This document shows, in pieces, positions 50,001-59,988 of a stretch of 64,000 nt of DNA. The stretch is from Sporobacter termitidis DSM 10068 (GTDB taxonomy: Bacteria > Bacillota > Clostridia > Oscillospirales > Oscillospiraceae), in NCBI RefSeq assembly GCF_900130065.1, contig NZ_FQXV01000002.1:302365-366364 (forward strand). The letters are read 5' to 3'. Each line of letters starts with the position of its first letter. Position 1 is the first letter of the stretch. Position numbers and translations under genes: made by a program. Under the pieces are notes generated by a model. The model saw only the letters and a program-made list of their open reading frames with translations. It ran no database searches and was not told where the DNA came from.

Positions 50001-50471
50001 ATGGTAAAAAGATCAGACGGGCTGGCGGAGGCGTTGAGCGAGATGCCGCCGGAACCTGCCGCGCAGGACAAGGCCAGGACGGAGAAGTCAAAAAAATCCG
50101 TCTACGTCTATATCGCCGCGCTTTTTCTTGTGGTGGTACTGTTCACGCTGCTGTCGTATTTCATGCAGCAGCGCAACAATTCGGAAATAAGCTCGCTGAA
50201 CGAAAAAAACGCCTCGGCGCAGCTGAATATTGAGAATCTGCAGAGTACGAACCTGCAGCTGAAATCTGAAAGCGATACCGACAAGAAGCAGATTTCCGAT
50301 CTTCAGTCGCAGGTGGACGACCTGGAAAAACAGATCGAGGATATCAAGCAGCAATGGCAAAACGACGTGCAGAGCGTGAAGGACGCCGACCAGGCGGCCT
50401 ATAACGACCTGCAGGCGAAATATAACGAGCTTGTTGAAAAGAGCGGGAGCAAGGGGAAGACGCATGGTTGA
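50001..50471 (+). CDS. Single-pass membrane coiled-coil protein
   Basis: This 156-residue protein has a basic cytoplasmic N terminus, one membrane helix (about residues 36-58, YIAALFLVVVLFTLLSYF) and an extracytoplasmic coiled coil of about 90 residues (LNEKNASAQLNIENLQ..., DLEKQIEDIKQQ). The start is the ATG at 50001, with GGGAAG 8 nt upstream; a GTG at 49992 is too close. It resembles division-associated proteins in topology only. It lies 18 nt after parB and overlaps serS by 8 nt. Confidence 0.68.
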   Translation: MVKRSDGLAEALSEMPPEPAAQDKARTEKSKKSVYVYIAALFLVVVLFTLLSYFMQQRNNSEISSLNEKNASAQLNIENLQSTNLQLKSESDTDKKQISDLQSQVDDLEKQIEDIKQQWQNDVQSVKDADQAAYNDLQAKYNELVEKSGSKGKTHG

Positions 50472-51759
50472 CATTAAATTGATCAGAGAAAATCCTGAGG
50501 AAATTAAGGCAAGATTCCTCAACAAGGAAATTAATTGTAATGCTGCGGTGGACAGGATAATGACGCTGGACGGCCTGCGGCGCGAGCTGATCTCCAAAAC
50601 GGACAACGGCAAGGCCGAGCAGAACAGGATATCCAAGCAGATTCCGCAGCTGAAAAAAGAAGGCGCGGACACAACCGCGCTGTTTTCACAGATGAATGAG
50701 CTGAAAGAGTCCATCAAGGCGGCTGAGGCAAAGCTGAAGGAGGTAGAGAGCGAGTACAACACGCTGATGCTCGGTCTCCCGAATCTGCCCGACGGCGATC
50801 TTGAGCCGGGCGGGAAGGAGAACAACAAGCCGATCCGGTATTTTGGGGAGCCCCACGTTTTCGACTTTCAACCGCAAAATCATGTGGACCTTTGTACAAA
50901 TCTCGGGCTTATCGACTACGTGCGGGGCGTCAAGCTCTCCGGCAGCGGCTTCTGGATCTATCGCGGCATGGGCGCCCGGCTAGAGTGGGCGCTCCTCAAT
51001 TATTTTATAGACACGCATTTGGGCGATGGTTATGAGCTGGTGCTGGTGCCGCACATGCTGGGCTATGAGTGCGGCCTGACGGCCGGGCAATTCCCAAAGT
51101 TTGAGGAGGACGTTTTCTGGCTGGACAGCAGCGAGGACGAACGGCGGCGCTTCATGCTGCCGACGGCGGAGACAGCGCTCGTCTCTCTCCACCGGGACGA
51201 AATTCTTGCCGAAGCGGACCTGCCCCGGAAATACATCTCCTACACGCCCTGCTTCCGGCGCGAAGCCGGCTCCTACAGGGCCGATGAGCGCGGCATGGTG
51301 CGCGGCCATCAGTTCAATAAGGTTGAAATGGTGCAGTACACAAAGCCTGAGGATTCCGACGCGGCCTTTGAAGAGCTCGTCGGAAAGGCGGAGGCTCTCG
51401 TTAAGGGACTCGGTTTCCACTTCAGGACCGTCAAGCTGGCGGCCGGCGACTGCTCGGCTTCTATGGCGCGCACGTATGATATCGAGATTCAAATTCCCTC
51501 CATGCAGGGTTATAAGGAAGTTTCCTCCGTCTCAAACGCCCGGGAGTATCAGGCCCGGCGCGGCATGATCCGCTTTAAGCGCGAGGTCACGGGCAAAACG
51601 GAATTTGTCCACACACTAAACGGCTCAGGCCTTGCCACCAGCCGCATTCTGCCGGCCCTCGTCGAACAGAATCAGCAGAAGGACGGCAGCGTCGTGATCC
51701 CCGAGGTGCTGCGAAAGTATTTGGGCGGCATGGAAATCATCCGGCCTCAGTGTAAATAG
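50464..51759 (+). CDS. serS: Seryl-tRNA synthetase
   Basis: This 431-residue class II synthetase has the N-terminal tRNA-binding coiled coil ([27 protein letters not shown]). Motif 2 is [21 protein letters not shown] and motif 3 is [18 protein letters not shown]. The start ATG at 50464 lies inside the end of the preceding gene. No T-box leader is seen; it is transcribed with parAB or from an internal promoter. Confidence 0.96.
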   Translation: MVDIKLIRENPEEIKARFLNKEINCNAAVDRIMTLDGLRRELISKTDNGKAEQNRISKQIPQLKKEGADTTALFSQMNELKESIKAAEAKLKEVESEYNTLMLGLPNLPDGDLEPGGKENNKPIRYFGEPHVFDFQPQNHVDLCTNLGLIDYVRGVKLSGSGFWIYRGMGARLEWALLNYFIDTHLGDGYELVLVPHMLGYECGLTAGQFPKFEEDVFWLDSSEDERRRFMLPTAETALVSLHRDEILAEADLPRKYISYTPCFRREAGSYRADERGMVRGHQFNKVEMVQYTKPEDSDAAFEELVGKAEALVKGLGFHFRTVKLAAGDCSASMARTYDIEIQIPSMQGYKEVSSVSNAREYQARRGMIRFKREVTGKTEFVHTLNGSGLATSRILPALVEQNQQKDGSVVIPEVLRKYLGGMEIIRPQCK

Positions 51760-51760
51760 T

Positions 51761-52204
51761 ATGAAGCATGAAACGTCAAAAATGAAAAGGCTGGCAGCGG
51801 AATTTAAGACCTTTGCCGTCAAGGGTAATGTGATTGATCTGGCTGTCGGCGTGATTATCGGCGCCGCATTCTCCAAGATCGTCTCCTCACTCGTTACGGA
51901 TATTGCCATGCCGGTCATCGGCATGTTTACCGGCGGTGTCAATTTTTCAAAATGGACCATTGAGCTTCCGCGTTTTTTCGGGCAGACGGAGGTCATCAAT
52001 TTCAACATCGGCAATTTCATTAATACAGTTGTTGAATTCGTTATTCTCGCTTTTATTGTCTTTCTCTTTGTCAAAGCAATCAACAGACTGAAGAAAAAGC
52101 AGGAGGAAGCACCGCCGGCGCCGGTTGTTCCCACCAGAGAAGAGCTATTGCTGGCGGAGATCTGCGACCTTTTGAAGGCGCAGAATGAAAAGAAGGATAA
52201 ATAG
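51761..52204 (+). CDS. mscL: Large-conductance mechanosensitive channel
   Basis: This 147-residue channel has the N-terminal amphipathic helix, TM1 ([20 protein letters not shown]), the periplasmic loop and TM2 ([20 protein letters not shown]), then a cytoplasmic charged bundle ([13 protein letters not shown]). It relieves turgor under hypoosmotic shock. It begins 1 nt after serS, between serS and rsmG. Confidence 0.94.
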   Translation: MKHETSKMKRLAAEFKTFAVKGNVIDLAVGVIIGAAFSKIVSSLVTDIAMPVIGMFTGGVNFSKWTIELPRFFGQTEVINFNIGNFINTVVEFVILAFIVFLFVKAINRLKKKQEEAPPAPVVPTREELLLAEICDLLKAQNEKKDK

Positions 52205-52207
52205 ACG

Positions 52208-52918
52208 GTGCCCATGAGGAATATACTGATTCAAGGCGCTCAACAATATGGCCTTACGCTCTCTGAGGAAGACGCCGCGGCGTTTTATCGCTACTATGAG
52301 TTTCTTGAAGAGAAAAACCGCGTGATGAACCTGACGGCCATCTCCGGCGAGAAGGATGTGGCCGAGCTCCACTTTCTGGACAGCCTGGCACTGCTGACGC
52401 TTGACAGCTTTGCCGGCAAATCCGTTATCGACATCGGCAGCGGCGCCGGCTTCCCGGGCCTGCCCATGAAGCTCGCCCAGCGGAGCATAAAGCTCACACT
52501 GTTGGACGCACAGCAGAAAAGAGTTGCTTTTCTGGACGAACTGTGTGCGCTCCTTGAATTGCCGGATGTTGCCTGTCTCCACGTCAGGGCGGAAGAGGCG
52601 GCGCTGACAGGTCTGCGGGACAGCTATGATATGGCGGTATCCCGGGCTGTGGCCGGGCTGAGTATGCTCTGCGAGCTGTGCCTGCCCTTTGTAAAACCGG
52701 GCGGCTTGTTTATCGCCATGAAGAGCGCCGACTCGGATGCCGAGCTTCGCGGGGCGGAAAATGCCTTAAAGCTGCTCGGCGGCGCGCTTGAAAGGGTCGC
52801 GGATTACACGATCCCCGGAACCGACGTGGCGCACCGCGCCGTTATGATCCGCAAAACCTCACCGACGCCAACCGCATATCCAAGGCGGTTTGCAAAGATT
52901 CAGAAGAGTCCGCTGTAA
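52208..52918 (+). CDS. rsmG: 16S rRNA (guanine-N7) methyltransferase RsmG
   Basis: This 236-residue enzyme methylates G527 of 16S rRNA. The SAM motif is DIGSGAGFPGLPMKLA, and the active-site region includes SRAVAGLSMLCEL. The start is GTG at 52208, about 10 nt after AAGGA; an ATG at 52214 is possible. In Firmicutes gidB is often near parAB, as here. Confidence 0.94.
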   Translation: MPMRNILIQGAQQYGLTLSEEDAAAFYRYYEFLEEKNRVMNLTAISGEKDVAELHFLDSLALLTLDSFAGKSVIDIGSGAGFPGLPMKLAQRSIKLTLLDAQQKRVAFLDELCALLELPDVACLHVRAEEAALTGLRDSYDMAVSRAVAGLSMLCELCLPFVKPGGLFIAMKSADSDAELRGAENALKLLGGALERVADYTIPGTDVAHRAVMIRKTSPTPTAYPRRFAKIQKSPL

Positions 52919-53058
52919 GGTTCCCTCAAATGTCGTTCCTGTGAATGTGTGAATCCATGGTGTCGCACTCGCGGGGTAGATTCCCGCCTGCGCGGGAAAT
53001 GATATGATAAAATGCGCGGGACTGGCAAAGTGAGCGAACTGACATGGCAAAATGAAAT

Positions 53059-53074
53059 GTTTCACGTGAAACAA
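53059..53074. promoter_or_regulatory. parS: parS site (perfect consensus)
   Basis: TGTTTCACGTGAAACA matches the 16-bp ParB/Spo0J site exactly. It lies in the gap between rsmG and mfd, about 8 kb from the putative origin. Confidence 0.93.
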
Positions 53075-53132
53075 TAACAATGACCGGTACCCCCCGATAT
53101 ATCATTTATCGGGGCGGTGCCGCGTTCAGCGT

Positions 53133-56100
53133 ATGGAAAATATTAACAGAAACGGCTGTGAACAAATGCGTGCACTGACAGAATCAATTATCAACGATAT
53201 CGGTTTCGGGCAGATTGCCGCCAGAATCGAGGGCGGCGGCTGCCCCATTGCCGTCTCCGGATTGGACGGCATCCACAAGTCCCACGCCGCCGCGGCGGTC
53301 CGCCGTACCGTCGGCTGTCCCGTTGTCGTCATTGTCGCCGACGAAATGGAGATGACCCGGACGGCGTCCGACCTGGAGGCTTTGACATCGGAGCCGGCGG
53401 TGCTGCTGGCCGGGAGGGAATTTACCTTTTATAACGCCGAGGGCGTATCGCGGCAGCTGGAGCAGCGCCGCCTGCGGGCCCTGTGCCGGATGATGCAGGG
53501 TCGCGCCCCTGTCGTCGTGGCCACGATCGACGGCCTGCTGCAGCGGACAATGGCGCCGGAGGCCATGAAAAGCGTCGTTTTAAGTCTTAAAATGGGGCTT
53601 TCTATCGATATGGAGGACGTCGTCAAGCTGCTCCTGCGCTGCGGATACAGCCGGTCTGAGCAGGTGGAAGGGCCGGGACAATTTGCCCAGCGCGGCGGTA
53701 TCCTGGATTTCTTTTCGCCGGCGGACGACGAGCCTGTCCGGTGCGAGTTTTTCGGCGACGAGATCGATTCGCTCTCCGGCTTTGACGTTTCGACCCAGCG
53801 CCGGACGGGAAATCTCGATACCGCGGAAATCCTGCCCTCAGCCGAGACGCTCGCGCCTTTGTACAGCGGCGGCCACGGTACAGGGGAGGAGGGGCTCAAA
53901 AGCGCGCTGAAGGCTTTTTTGAAGAATCTCGAAAAGAGGAAAACCGCGAATTCCGAGCTTAAAAAGAATATTACCGCCGATATCGAGCGCCTGGAAAACA
54001 GGCGCGGCTTTCAATCGGCGGACAAATACATGGAGCTCCTCTATCCAATGGCGACGGCGCTGGATTACATCGACAGCGCAGCCGTCATCATAATTAATGA
54101 ACCGGGACGCATTGCCGAGCGCGCGAAAAACTACCTGTGGCAGCAGGGAGAGGACAGCAGGACGCTCCTGGAGGCCGGCGTGATCGATGCCAGCCTCGTC
54201 CGTTTTTCCCTGGACTGGGAGCAGTTTTGTGGAAAAATCGAGGATTTCGCCGTCGTGATGGCCGACAGCTTCACATCGAGCAAATATCCAGTGCGGCCGA
54301 AGGCGCTTTTGAATATATCCGCCAAGCAGCTGCCGTCCTACGGGGGCAGCCTGGAGACGGCGGCGGGGGATATCGCCCATTATGCGAACACCGGCTACAG
54401 GACGGTCATCCTCTGCCAGGACGAGCGCCGGGCGGGAATTCTGGCAGACTACCTCAGAGAACGCGGCATTGTCCCGAATGTCGACCCCCAGCTTGAAAAG
54501 CTGCCTGTGAACGGCGGCTGCGTGATCACCGTCGGCGCACTGTCGGCTGGGATGGAATATCCGGTGGCAAGGCTGGCCGTCATCACGGAGGGGCAGTTCG
54601 TAGAGCCCATTTCCCTGCGAAAAAAAAGAAAGGCCCTGCCGTCGAACCGGGAGAGGGTCCAGAGCTTTACGGACCTGTCGCCCGGCGACCTTGTCGTGCA
54701 CGAGCACCACGGCATCGGCCGCTACGTCGGCATCTTTAAAATGCCGGTGGACGGCATCGAGAAGGACTACGTTAAAATCGCCTACGCCGGCACCGACAGC
54801 CTCTACGTCCCCGCCACCCAGCTGGACCTTGTCTCAAAGTACATCGGCGGCGGCGAGGACGCGCCCATAAAGCTATCGAAAATGGGCGGCGCCGACTGGA
54901 CAAAAGCAAAAACGCGGGCTAAGGGCGCGGCAAAGGAGATGGCCAGGGAGCTCATCGCCCTGTACGCCGAGCGGCGGCGCCTCAGGGGCCACGCCTTCGC
55001 CCCCGACGCCGTCTGGCAGACGGAATTCGAGGAGAAGTTCGGCTATCAGGAAACGGATGACCAGATGCGATGCATCGAGGAGATCAAGGGCGACATGGAA
55101 CAGTCCGTCCCGATGGACCGGCTCTTGTGCGGCGATGTGGGCTATGGCAAAACGGAGGTGGCGCTCCGGGCGGTGATGAAGTGTATCCTGGACGGCTATC
55201 AGGCGGCGATCCTCGTGCCGACCACGGTCCTGGCCCAGCAGCATTACGTAACGGCAATGCGCCGCTTTGCGGGTTATCCCGTAAAAATCGAGGTTTTAAG
55301 CCGTTTCCGGACGCCGCAGCAGATGAAAAACGCCGTTAAGGAAATCGAAACGGGCGCGGTTGACCTTATCATCGGCACGCACCGCCTGCTGCAAAAGGAC
55401 GTGGTGTACAAAAAGCTCGGGCTCCTCATCGTCGATGAGGAGCAGCGCTTCGGCGTATCCCACAAGGAGCGGCTGAAGGAAATTTCCCGGCGGGTGGACG
55501 TTCTGACCCTGTCGGCCACGCCGATCCCGAGAACGCTGAATATGGCACTGTCCGGCATCCGGGACATGTCCACCATCGAGGAGCCGCCCCGGGACAGGCA
55601 GCCGGTGCAGACGTACGTGCTCGAGCACGACTGGGGCATCATCTGCGACGCCATCCGGCGGGAAATTTCCCGCGGGGGGCAGGTGTACTACATCCACAAC
55701 CGTGTGGAAAACATCGAGCGGACGGCATCGCGCCTTTCGGCCATGCTGGAGGGGGTCACCGTCGCTGTTGGCCATGGCCAGATGGAGGAGGACCAGCTCG
55801 GCGCCGTTATGGAACGGATGGCGGCCGGAGAGATACAGGTGCTCGTCTGCACGACGATCATTGAAACGGGGATCGATATCCCCAACGTCAATACCTTAAT
55901 TATAGAGGATGCCGACAAGCTGGGGCTCTCGCAGCTCCACCAGATCCGCGGCCGCGTCGGCCGATCGCCCCGCCGTGCCTTTGCCTACCTCACCTTCCGG
56001 CAAGGCAAGGTGCTGACGGAGATCGCTGAAAAGCGCCTGTCGGCGATCCGGGAGTTTGCCGAATTCAACTCCGGCTTCAAGATCGCCATGCGGGACCTGG

Positions 56101-56669
56101 AAATCCGCGGGGCGGGAAATCTTTTGGGTTCGGAGCAGTCGGGCCACATGATGAGCGTCGGCTATGACATGTACTTAAAGCTTTTGGAGGAGGCCGTTCT
56201 GGAGGAAAAAGGGGAAAAGCCGGAAAAGCGGACGGACTGCGCCGCCGACCTCTCTGTCTCGGCCAATATCCCCGAAAAATATGTCCCCTCCGGGGAGCAG
56301 CGCATGGACCTCTACAGGCGCATCGCCCGCATCCGCACCGAGGAGGACGCCGACGATATGATCGCCGAGCTCATTGACCGCTACGGCGACCCACCGAAGG
56401 AGGCCGTGGCCCTTGTCTCCATCGCGCTCCTGCGCGGCGAGGCAACGGCCGTCGGAATTTCGGAGATATCGCAAAAAGGCGGCTGGCTGCGGCTGCAGCT
56501 GACCGATTTCGACATGAATCGTGTCTCCGCGCTGTACAGTATGCCGGAATACAAAGGCCGGGTCAAGATCGAGGCGGGCACGGTCCCGGTCATTGCACTG
56601 AAGCTCCGCGCCCCGAACGTCATTGATGAAGCGACAAAATTTGTCAGGGCGTACGGAAAGGCGATTTAA
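53133..56669 (+). CDS. mfd: Transcription-repair coupling factor Mfd
   Basis: This 1178-residue translocase removes stalled RNA polymerase and recruits UvrA. In order it has the UvrB-like N-terminal domains, the RNA-polymerase interaction domain (LSPGDLVVHEHHGIGRYVGI), the RecG-like motor with Walker A GDVGYGKTEVA, DEEQRFGV and TRG region (RGRVGRSPRRAFAYL), and a C-terminal D7 domain. Start ATG at 53133 has no clear ribosome-binding site; ATG at 53166 is an alternative. Confidence 0.96.
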   Translation: MENINRNGCEQMRALTESIINDIGFGQIAARIEGGGCPIAVSGLDGIHKSHAAAAVRRTVGCPVVVIVADEMEMTRTASDLEALTSEPAVLLAGREFTFYNAEGVSRQLEQRRLRALCRMMQGRAPVVVATIDGLLQRTMAPEAMKSVVLSLKMGLSIDMEDVVKLLLRCGYSRSEQVEGPGQFAQRGGILDFFSPADDEPVRCEFFGDEIDSLSGFDVSTQRRTGNLDTAEILPSAETLAPLYSGGHGTGEEGLKSALKAFLKNLEKRKTANSELKKNITADIERLENRRGFQSADKYMELLYPMATALDYIDSAAVIIINEPGRIAERAKNYLWQQGEDSRTLLEAGVIDASLVRFSLDWEQFCGKIEDFAVVMADSFTSSKYPVRPKALLNISAKQLPSYGGSLETAAGDIAHYANTGYRTVILCQDERRAGILADYLRERGIVPNVDPQLEKLPVNGGCVITVGALSAGMEYPVARLAVITEGQFVEPISLRKKRKALPSNRERVQSFTDLSPGDLVVHEHHGIGRYVGIFKMPVDGIEKDYVKIAYAGTDSLYVPATQLDLVSKYIGGGEDAPIKLSKMGGADWTKAKTRAKGAAKEMARELIALYAERRRLRGHAFAPDAVWQTEFEEKFGYQETDDQMRCIEEIKGDMEQSVPMDRLLCGDVGYGKTEVALRAVMKCILDGYQAAILVPTTVLAQQHYVTAMRRFAGYPVKIEVLSRFRTPQQMKNAVKEIETGAVDLIIGTHRLLQKDVVYKKLGLLIVDEEQRFGVSHKERLKEISRRVDVLTLSATPIPRTLNMALSGIRDMSTIEEPPRDRQPVQTYVLEHDWGIICDAIRREISRGGQVYYIHNRVENIERTASRLSAMLEGVTVAVGHGQMEEDQLGAVMERMAAGEIQVLVCTTIIETGIDIPNVNTLIIEDADKLGLSQLHQIRGRVGRSPRRAFAYLTFRQGKVLTEIAEKRLSAIREFAEFNSGFKIAMRDLEIRGAGNLLGSEQSGHMMSVGYDMYLKLLEEAVLEEKGEKPEKRTDCAADLSVSANIPEKYVPSGEQRMDLYRRIARIRTEEDADDMIAELIDRYGDPPKEAVALVSIALLRGEATAVGISEISQKGGWLRLQLTDFDMNRVSALYSMPEYKGRVKIEAGTVPVIALKLRAPNVIDEATKFVRAYGKAI

Positions 56670-56720
56670 AAAAGTGCCGGGTTCAAAGATGAACTTTGAA
56701 TGAATAATGCGTATTTAATA

Positions 56721-56749
56721 TTGTCATAGGTGTCCAAAAGGGGTATATT
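56721..56749 (+). promoter_or_regulatory. Promoter of the PrsA-like foldase gene
   Basis: TTGTCA (56721-56726) and TATATT (56744-56749) with a 17-bp spacer, 45 bp before the start codon. Confidence 0.65.
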
Positions 56750-56793
56750 GATGAAAGGTTTATCGGTCAATGCCACCACAACGGAGGGAAAAA

Positions 56794-57957
56794 ATGAAAT
56801 ATAAGAAAATTACCGTCCTGCTGACAGGCGCCGTCCTGCTCGTTTCGGTCTTTTCCGGATGCAGCCAAACGGCAAAGTCGCCGTTCGTCAGTCCCGATGC
56901 TTCGCCGTCCTCTTCCGGAGGCGCGGCGGCACAGACGCTGAATATCGCCGGCGCGTATAAGTCGCTGGACCCGAAGACGGTCATGATGACAGTCAACGGG
57001 AAAGACGTCACCTGGGACGAGCTGTTCTATTACATCAACTATGATATCTACCAGCTGCAGTCCAAGGGCGATCAGGTCACCGACTGGTCCGCGGCTTATC
57101 AGGACGAGCAAACATATGCCGAATATATCCTGAATGACGCCACCAGGACAATCCTGCAGAACGCCGCCGTGGAATACGGCGCCGATCAGCAGAAGATTTC
57201 GCTCAGCGAGCAGGACCAGTCCGACATCCAGGCCGACTGGGATTCCCAGGTCCAGGCGGCCGAAGGCGAGGAGGCGCTCCTTGCGGAGCTGCAGTCACAG
57301 TACAGCTCAAAGGATATCTATACGCACCTGCAGCAGATCAGCCGTCTGGCTCTGGACTGCTTTACATCAATGTACGGCGACAAGGGCAGCAAGCTCTCCG
57401 ACCAGGACGTCGCGGACTATACCGCCGAGGACGGATATCTGATGGCCAAGCATATCCTGATGGTTACAACGAACACCGATGAAACCGGGAATGAGACACC
57501 GATGACGGACGAGGAAAAAGCGGCCGTCAAGGCCAAGATGGAGGATATCCTGAACCAGCTGAACGCATATCAGGGCAGCGATTTCGACGGTTTCTTCGAT
57601 CAGCTGATGAAACAGTACAGTCAGGACCCGGGCGTCGAGCAATCCCCCGAGGGCTATCTGTTCCAGAGCGGCGAGATGGTCAGTCAGTTTGAGGACGCGA
57701 CAAAAGCGCTGGAGATCGGGAAATACACAACCTCTCTCGTGGAGTCGGAATTCGGGTACCACATTATTTACAGAATCCCGATCAACTACGACTCGACGCC
57801 GTCCAGTTACGCTCCCTATGGCCAATATTCCTTAAGATATATTACGGCGCTCAATATGTTCAACGCCAACGTCGAGACTTGGCAGAACAGCATGGACGTT
57901 ACCTACAGCGATAAATACAAGGCGCTGGATTTCAGTAAGCTCTTTGCGGCGGGTTAA
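56794..57957 (+). CDS. PrsA-like lipoprotein peptidyl-prolyl isomerase
   Basis: This 387-residue lipoprotein has a signal peptide with lipobox LVSVFSGC at about residue 24. A SurA-like helical N-terminal domain (VNGKDVTWDELFYYI) and a parvulin-type PPIase region (MAKHILMVT, SPEGYLFQSGEMVSQFEDA, VESEFGYHIIYR) follow. It should help fold exported proteins at the outer face of the membrane. GGAGGG stands 5-6 nt before the ATG at 56794. It is convergent with pyrG and shares its terminator. Confidence 0.87.
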   Translation: MKYKKITVLLTGAVLLVSVFSGCSQTAKSPFVSPDASPSSSGGAAAQTLNIAGAYKSLDPKTVMMTVNGKDVTWDELFYYINYDIYQLQSKGDQVTDWSAAYQDEQTYAEYILNDATRTILQNAAVEYGADQQKISLSEQDQSDIQADWDSQVQAAEGEEALLAELQSQYSSKDIYTHLQQISRLALDCFTSMYGDKGSKLSDQDVADYTAEDGYLMAKHILMVTTNTDETGNETPMTDEEKAAVKAKMEDILNQLNAYQGSDFDGFFDQLMKQYSQDPGVEQSPEGYLFQSGEMVSQFEDATKALEIGKYTTSLVESEFGYHIIYRIPINYDSTPSSYAPYGQYSLRYITALNMFNANVETWQNSMDVTYSDKYKALDFSKLFAAG

Positions 57958-57966
57958 AAAAGCAAT

Positions 57967-57999
57967 AAAAAAAACAGGCAGCACTGCTGCCTGTTTTTT
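57967..57999. terminator. Bidirectional terminator between prsA-like gene and pyrG
   Basis: An A-tract, then arms CAGGCAG / CTGCCTG, then TTTTTTT. The A-tract serves as T-tract for the minus strand, so it can end both convergent units. Confidence 0.9.
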
Positions 58000-58014
58000 T
58001 ATCTATATGACCGG

Positions 58015-59622
58015 TCAGTCGGCGCCGCGGCACTCGACGGCAGCTTTAATAAAGCCGTAAAAGAGCGGATGCGCCCTGTTTGGGCGGCTCTTGAACTCCG
58101 GGTGGAACTGCACGCCTACAAACCATGGATGGTTCTCGTTTTCCACAATCTCAACGAGACTGCCGTTGGGCGACAGGCCCACGAGCTTGAGGCCGTGTTC
58201 CACAAAAATACCTCTGTAATTGTTGTTGAACTCATATCTGTGCCTGTGGCGCTCGGAAATCGTCGTCGTGCCGTAAAGCGCCGCCGACCGGCTGCCCTCG
58301 TCGATCTTGCAGGGATATTTTCCGAGCCGCATGGTGCCGCCCTTCTTGGTGATGCCCACCTGTTCCGGCATCAGGTCGATGACAGGGTACTTCGTCAGCT
58401 CGTCGAATTCCGTGGAATGGGCATCGGCGAAGCCGCAGACGTGGCGCGCAAATTCGATGACGGCCATCTGCATGCCCAGGCAGACGCCGAAATAGGGGAC
58501 GTTGTTTTCCCGCGCGTACTTGACGGCCGAAATCATGCCCTCAATGCCGCGGTCGCCGAAGCCGCCGGGTACGAGGATGCCGTGGCAGCCGTCGAGGACG
58601 GTGGAAACATTGTCTTCCGTCACGTCCTCGGAATTGACCCATTTGACCGTGACGATCGCGTCGTTTTCGGTCCCGGCGTGACTGAGCGCCTCGACAACGC
58701 TGAGATACGCGTCGTGCAGCTGCGTATATTTGCCGACAAGCGCGATGGTGACGTGCTTTGTGGCGCCCTTGACGCGTTCAACCATCGCCGTCCATTCGGT
58801 CAGATCGGGTTCCGGCGCCGAGAGGCCGAGCTTCCGGCAGACGACGCGGTCCAAGCCCTCGCCGGCTAGGAGCAGCGGGACCTCATAGAGGCACGCGGCC
58901 GTCCTGTTCTGGATGACGCAGTCCGGCTCGATATTGCAAAACAGCGAGATTTTATAGCGGATGCTCTGCGTGATCGGCAGGTCGCTGCGGCAGACAAGAA
59001 TATCCGGCTGGATGCCGATGCTCAGAAGCTCCTTGACGGAATGTTGCGTCGGTTTGCTTTTGAGCTCGTCCGAGCCGGGGATTTGTACAATAAGAGGGAC
59101 GTGGATAAACAGGACGTTCTCGCGGCCCTTTTCGTTGGCCACTTGACGGATGGCCTCCAGGTACGGCTGGCTCTCGATGTCGCCGACCGTGCCGCCGATT
59201 TCGGTGATAATAACGTCCAGATCGCCTGTATCCAGGCTGTAAATGCGGGCCTTGATCTCATCTGTGATGTGCGGGATGATCTGGACGGTGCGCCCCAGGT
59301 AATCACCGCTGCGCTCCCTGTTCAAAACGGTCCAGTAAATTTTGCCGGAGCTGACGCTGGAGTCGCCGGTCAGGCTTTCGTCAACGAAGCGCTCATAATG
59401 CCCGAGGTCGAGGTCCGTTTCGGCACCGTCGTCGGTCACAAAAACCTCTCCGTGCTGATAAGGACTCATCGTTCCCGGATCGACGTTGATATACGGATCG
59501 AACTTCTGCAGCGACACCTTGAGGCCGCGCTGCTTCAGGAGCCGTCCCAGTGACGCCGCGCAGATGCCTTTCCCGAGTCCGGACACGACGCCGCCGGTTA
59601 TAAATACATGTTTTGTTCCCAT
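58015..59622 (-). CDS. pyrG: CTP synthase
   Basis: This 535-residue enzyme makes CTP from UTP with glutamine. The synthetase domain starts [20 protein letters not shown], and the class I amidotransferase domain has [11 protein letters not shown] (nucleophile Cys) and VQFHPEF. The start is the ATG at 59622 (GGGAAAGGG upstream), not the longer frame to 59721. A consensus promoter lies 35-63 bp upstream. Confidence 0.97.
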   Translation of the reverse strand: MGTKHVFITGGVVSGLGKGICAASLGRLLKQRGLKVSLQKFDPYINVDPGTMSPYQHGEVFVTDDGAETDLDLGHYERFVDESLTGDSSVSSGKIYWTVLNRERSGDYLGRTVQIIPHITDEIKARIYSLDTGDLDVIITEIGGTVGDIESQPYLEAIRQVANEKGRENVLFIHVPLIVQIPGSDELKSKPTQHSVKELLSIGIQPDILVCRSDLPITQSIRYKISLFCNIEPDCVIQNRTAACLYEVPLLLAGEGLDRVVCRKLGLSAPEPDLTEWTAMVERVKGATKHVTIALVGKYTQLHDAYLSVVEALSHAGTENDAIVTVKWVNSEDVTEDNVSTVLDGCHGILVPGGFGDRGIEGMISAVKYARENNVPYFGVCLGMQMAVIEFARHVCGFADAHSTEFDELTKYPVIDLMPEQVGITKKGGTMRLGKYPCKIDEGSRSAALYGTTTISERHRHRYEFNNNYRGIFVEHGLKLVGLSPNGSLVEIVENENHPWFVGVQFHPEFKSRPNRAHPLFYGFIKAAVECRGAD

Positions 59623-59656
59623 AATATCCCTTTCCCTCGCGCACACATAATAGTTT

Positions 59657-59685
59657 ATATTAGCATCGAGCCAAGCTGTTGTCAA
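59657..59685 (-). promoter_or_regulatory. pyrG promoter
   Basis: On the minus strand TTGACA (59685-59680) and TAATAT (59662-59657) are spaced 17 bp. The leader is short, about 28 nt. Confidence 0.8.
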
Positions 59686-59782
59686 CAAAACAGACATCAA
59701 CAATAATGGGAATACCTGCATGGGACATGGCCAATTTATACAAATTAAAAAACGGTAATTCTATGATATCGCCAATTCGTTA

Positions 59783-59812
59783 TTGACACGGCGCGGACTG
59801 TTGCAGTATAAT
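59783..59812 (+). promoter_or_regulatory. glnA promoter
   Basis: TTGACA (59783-59788) and TATAAT (59807-59812), both consensus, with an 18-bp spacer. Transcription should start at about 59819, leaving a leader of some 170 nt. Confidence 0.82.
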
Positions 59813-59821
59813 TCGGAGAAT

Positions 59822-59866
59822 AAAGCAATGGGGCTTTTTAAGCCGCCGTTGCCTTTTTCTATTTTT
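59822..59866 (+). promoter_or_regulatory. glnA leader: ANTAR-type hexaloop hairpin overlapping a terminator
   Basis: Hairpin 1 is AAAGC (59822-59826), loop AATGGG (A at position 1, G at position 4), GCTTT (59833-59837). That loop pattern is the one bound by ANTAR proteins. Hairpin 2 is an intrinsic terminator: GCAATGGGGCTT (59825-59836) with AAGCCGCCGTTGC (59840-59852), one bulged G, followed by TTTTT-CTA-TTTTT. The two cannot form together. Binding to hairpin 1 would allow read-through into glnA. The usual first ANTAR hairpin (P1) is not evident. Confidence 0.68.
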
Positions 59867-59988
59867 GACGACATCCGGAGCCCTGAATGGTATATAATAA
59901 TATCGATTCAGAGCTTCCGTTATTATTCATCGGCATTTCTCAGCCCCGGCATCAGTACAGACAACAAAAATCCGAAAGGAGACGTATT

